Below, in pieces: positions 61,824-64,000 of a stretch of DNA of 64,000 nucleotides. The position numbers and the translations under genes were made by a program. The notes beneath the pieces are model-generated. The model was not told the DNA's origin, did not search any database, and worked only from the letters and a program-made list of their open reading frames with translations. The DNA is from SZUA-309 sp965232595 (GTDB taxonomy: Bacteria; Pseudomonadota; Gammaproteobacteria; Pseudomonadales; Azotimanducaceae). The stretch covers positions 868,001 through 932,000 of the forward strand of contig OZ246983.1 in the NCBI GenBank assembly GCA_965232595.1. The letters are read 5' to 3'. How positions within the stretch are numbered: position 1 is the stretch's first letter; each line of letters opens with the position of its first letter.

Positions 61824-62222
61824 TCAGGCTCTGGTCATGAAGCTGGCGGTCGCCTCGGCAACCACCTCATCGTCGCTCTCGCGGATCACCTTGCCTTCCA
61901 TCAGCGCCAGGCGGCCTTTGCGCTTCAGGCAGCGCCCCTCGAGCCGCACCGGCGTGCCGATGGGCAGCTCGCCGCGATAGCGGATGTCCGCCTTTGCCGT
62001 CATGCACTGAATCCCCTGAAGCCACAGCCAGTTGGCCATCACGTCGTCGAGCAGGCTGAAGACGATGCCGCCGTGGGTGACCCCTTTGTAGCCGGCGTGC
62101 ACGTCAGCGCTGGTGAACTCGGAGCGGCAGACCTCACCGTCCATCCGAAACTCCAGCTTCAGGCCGATGGGATTGCCCGGGCCGCAGACGAAGCAGCCGT
62201 TCGATTCACTTCTCAAACTCAC
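61824..62222 (-). CDS. PaaI-like hotdog thioesterase
   Basis: 132 residues from a GTG at 62222 with AGAGG seven bases before it; an ATG at 62273 would leave no room for promoters before the Nudix gene. NGCFVCGPGNPIGLKLEF and YKGVTHGGIVFSLLDDVMANW are typical of the PaaI/4HBT group that hydrolyses acyl-CoA. The GCFVCG cysteines suggest a possible metal or redox site. It precedes the MAPEG gene in the same transcript. Confidence 0.85.
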   Translation of the reverse strand: MSLRSESNGCFVCGPGNPIGLKLEFRMDGEVCRSEFTSADVHAGYKGVTHGGIVFSLLDDVMANWLWLQGIQCMTAKADIRYRGELPIGTPVRLEGRCLKRKGRLALMEGKVIRESDDEVVAEATASFMTRA

Positions 62223-62282
62223 CTGAGGACCTCTGTCGTACCCGAAGCGTCGTGAGCGGTTATCATAGACCATGTGTATCCC

Positions 62283-62891
62283 ATGCAGCTCATCCGCGAC
62301 CGTCTCGCCAGCCACCAACCTGAAGAGTTCAGCGTCCGAGAAACCACCCGGCAGGCGGCCGTCGCCGTCATCCTGCGGGCCGGCGCTCGGCAGAACGGCG
62401 AAGGGACGGAGATTCTCTTCATCAAGCGGGCGGAGAAGCCCGGCGATCCCTGGTCCGGGCACATGGCCTTTCCCGGTGGCCACAAGGAAGACGACGATCC
62501 GGATCTGAAGCACGCGGCGATGCGGGAGACCTCGGAGGAGATCGGCCTCGACCTCTCCGGAGCGGAGTACCTGGGGCCCCTGGATCAGCAACGGGCCATG
62601 CCCCGCGGCCGGCCGCTGAACATGCTGATCGCGCCACACGTTTTCAGCCTCGAGGGCGACCCGGTGTTCTCGCCCAACTACGAGGTGGACGAGGTGGTCT
62701 GGACGGCGCTCGCACCGCTGGTCAGCAACGACCGCCACGACTGGGAGACCCGGCCCATGGCCGGCCGGCCCACCATCTTCAACGGCTATCGGCTGGAGCG
62801 CGGTCACTTCGTCTGGGGGCTGACCTACCGGATGCTGAAGACGTTCTTCACGGTGCTCGACCCGGACTGGCAGGAACCGCCGGAACGCTGA
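62283..62891 (+). CDS. Nudix hydrolase, CoA-pyrophosphatase-like
   Basis: 202 residues from the ATG at 62283 (a GTG three codons before is possible). The Nudix box reads FPGGHKEDDDPDLKHAAMRE then TSEEIGL, with FIKRAEKPGDPWSGHMAFPGG upstream as in CoA-diphosphatase-type (NudL/NUDT7) enzymes. The usual acid of GX5E is shifted by one as in that group. It would cleave CoA or related nucleotide diphosphates. It starts only 60 bp from the divergent thioesterase, itself an acyl-CoA enzyme. Confidence 0.9.
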   Translation: MQLIRDRLASHQPEEFSVRETTRQAAVAVILRAGARQNGEGTEILFIKRAEKPGDPWSGHMAFPGGHKEDDDPDLKHAAMRETSEEIGLDLSGAEYLGPLDQQRAMPRGRPLNMLIAPHVFSLEGDPVFSPNYEVDEVVWTALAPLVSNDRHDWETRPMAGRPTIFNGYRLERGHFVWGLTYRMLKTFFTVLDPDWQEPPER

Positions 62892-62906
62892 GCCGGCGCC
62901 CTGCCG

Positions 62907-64000
62907 CTACCAGCCGTGGTAGCTGGCGATGGCGAGCCCGGCGGCGACGCTGGTGAACGGATCGTGTTCCACCACCCGCCCGGGGAAATGATCTTCCAGA
63001 ATCCTGCGCACGGCAGGGATCAGGCTCGATCCGCCGGTGCAGAGCACGATGTCGATGGCTTCCCGGTTCAGGCCCGCGCGCAGCAGCGTGTCATCGAGCG
63101 CGGCCTCCACCTGCGCCAGCTGGTCAGCAATCAGAGTTTCGAACTCCGCCCGGGTCATCCGGATGTCGACGTCGAGCTCGGGAATGTCGAGCACTGCTTC
63201 CGGGGCGTATGAGAGCTCTGCTTTGAAGTCCTTGATCGCCTGGAAGACGACGTACGAGAGGTTCTGCGAGATCAGCTCGCGCAGGCGTTTGAACTTGACC
63301 GCACCCGGCCCGCCCTGCTCGATGCAGTCGAACACCGGCGTGGTGTATCTGTTCTGGTTCAGGGTGTAGGTGACGGCCCAGTTCAGCAGCAGGTCTTCGT
63401 AGTCCTCGAACGGGAAGTGGGTTTCGATCTCCCGATCCATGCCGCGACGCTTCCAGCGCTCGCCCTTGCCGAGCAGCGGAAACAGCAGGGATCTGAACAG
63501 CCGCTGGTCGATGTGGTCACCGCCGAGGGCAATGCCGTGGGTGGTCACCACGTCGAACGTCTGGCCGGTGCGGCGGAGCACGCAGAAATCCAGGGTGCCG
63601 CCACCGAAGTCGAGGGTGAACAGCAGCTCGCCGTCCACCTCTGGGTTGGCATTGAGGAAGCTGACGGCGGCGGCGATGGGCTCCGCGTAGAAGTGCTGCT
63701 CGGCAACCCCGGCGTACTTGTAGGCTTCACCGAGCCGTGACAGAGCCGTCTTGTTGCGGAACTCTTCCCGCCCTTCGAAGTTCACCGGGTGGCCGAGATG
63801 GGCGCTGCCGAGCTGGCCGGCGTTGCCCTTCAGTGCTTTGACGATGTGCAGCAGGATCGGCGTGATCAGCGCCACCAGCCGGAACGGGTGATCGAACACC
63901 ATCAGCCGCCGCACCCGGCTGTCGCCGAGCAGCCGTTTGGTGCCGCGGAACAGCCGCCCCTGCAGGCCGCTGTCGATCACCGCCGCGCCGTAAATCTTCT
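62907..64000 (-). CDS. Hsp70-like ATPase, partial (N-terminus beyond window)
   Basis: At least 364 codons, open to the right edge (KIYGAAVIDSG read before the first candidate GTG), so the true start lies outside. Actin-type ATPase motifs: TLDFGGGTLDF (phosphate 2), LSRLGEAYKYAGVAEQHFYAEPIAAA (connect 1 region), VLCTGGSSLIPAV (adenosine). It resembles the YegD/Hsp70-like group without a clear substrate-binding domain in this part. Role: chaperone-like ATPase, client unknown. Its 3' end is 16 bp after the Nudix stop. Confidence 0.88.
   Translation of the reverse strand, partial: KIYGAAVIDSGLQGRLFRGTKRLLGDSRVRRLMVFDHPFRLVALITPILLHIVKALKGNAGQLGSAHLGHPVNFEGREEFRNKTALSRLGEAYKYAGVAEQHFYAEPIAAAVSFLNANPEVDGELLFTLDFGGGTLDFCVLRRTGQTFDVVTTHGIALGGDHIDQRLFRSLLFPLLGKGERWKRRGMDREIETHFPFEDYEDLLLNWAVTYTLNQNRYTTPVFDCIEQGGPGAVKFKRLRELISQNLSYVVFQAIKDFKAELSYAPEAVLDIPELDVDIRMTRAEFETLIADQLAQVEAALDDTLLRAGLNREAIDIVLCTGGSSLIPAVRRILEDHFPGRVVEHDPFTSVAAGLAIASYHGW

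Noticed and set aside
1..64000. tRNA, rRNA, CRISPR, insertion sequence or prophage
   Set aside because: None recognised on reading; gene order, composition and short gaps look chromosomal throughout.

Overview
The window is a stretch of high-GC chromosome, dense with protein genes. It has no rRNA, recognisable tRNA, CRISPR array, insertion sequence or prophage. The Fur, FeoAB, NorCB, NirS, Ku/LigD (PE-LIG-POL order) and NnrU proteins all look proteobacterial. Together with many lipid, short-chain dehydrogenase and epoxide-hydrolase type enzymes they point to an aerobic or facultatively denitrifying, probably aquatic, gammaproteobacterium. The genus cannot be fixed from the sequence.

Layout. 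1-4412 (minus): an envelope operon with a TlpA thioredoxin, a secreted protein, a TPR/coiled-coil protein and a TPR lipoprotein that runs off the left edge. It is preceded by a long untranslated stretch rich in GGA hairpins on the same strand. 4845-12063: apbE coupled to a serine hydrolase, a cysteine synthase, an enoyl-CoA hydratase, an LDH2-type dehydrogenase, and a dienelactone hydrolase coupled to an SDR that has lost its catalytic Tyr and Lys. 12174-15123: fur followed by feoAB behind a Fur box. 15131-19539: NHEJ locus, with ku and a MerR-TPR gene divergent from ligD.

22484-30979 is a respiratory nitrogen-oxide region: a norCB operon, an outer-membrane porin, a haem-type TonB receptor and a cytochrome cd1 nitrite reductase (NirS) with an extra N-terminal cytochrome c domain. 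No haem d1 biosynthesis genes and no norQ/norD lie in the window. An nnrU-type gene sits about 24 kb further on at 54684. 31042-42911 holds two tandem DUF6491 genes, a sirtuin, serine hydrolases, a circularly permuted ATP-grasp/alpha-E pair, a sodium symporter, and an MFS transporter with a histidine-rich tail. 43062-54680 holds a DUF3604 protein with a HIT protein, a GST/HAD pair, a sensor diguanylate cyclase and a GldA/F/G-type ABC system.

The most notable locus is 56288-57352. Two ORFs usually called separately are joined in frame through a single TGA that falls exactly on the second redox residue of an AhpD signature (E-x11-C-x2-[TGA]-x3-H). A stem-loop of bacterial SECIS type lies 17 nt after the TGA. 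The best reading is an AhpD-like selenoprotein. It is followed tail-to-tail by a TIR-TolB-like-TPR protein. The right end carries small-molecule hydrolases, a MAPEG protein, a thioesterase, a Nudix hydrolase and an Hsp70-like protein cut by the window edge.
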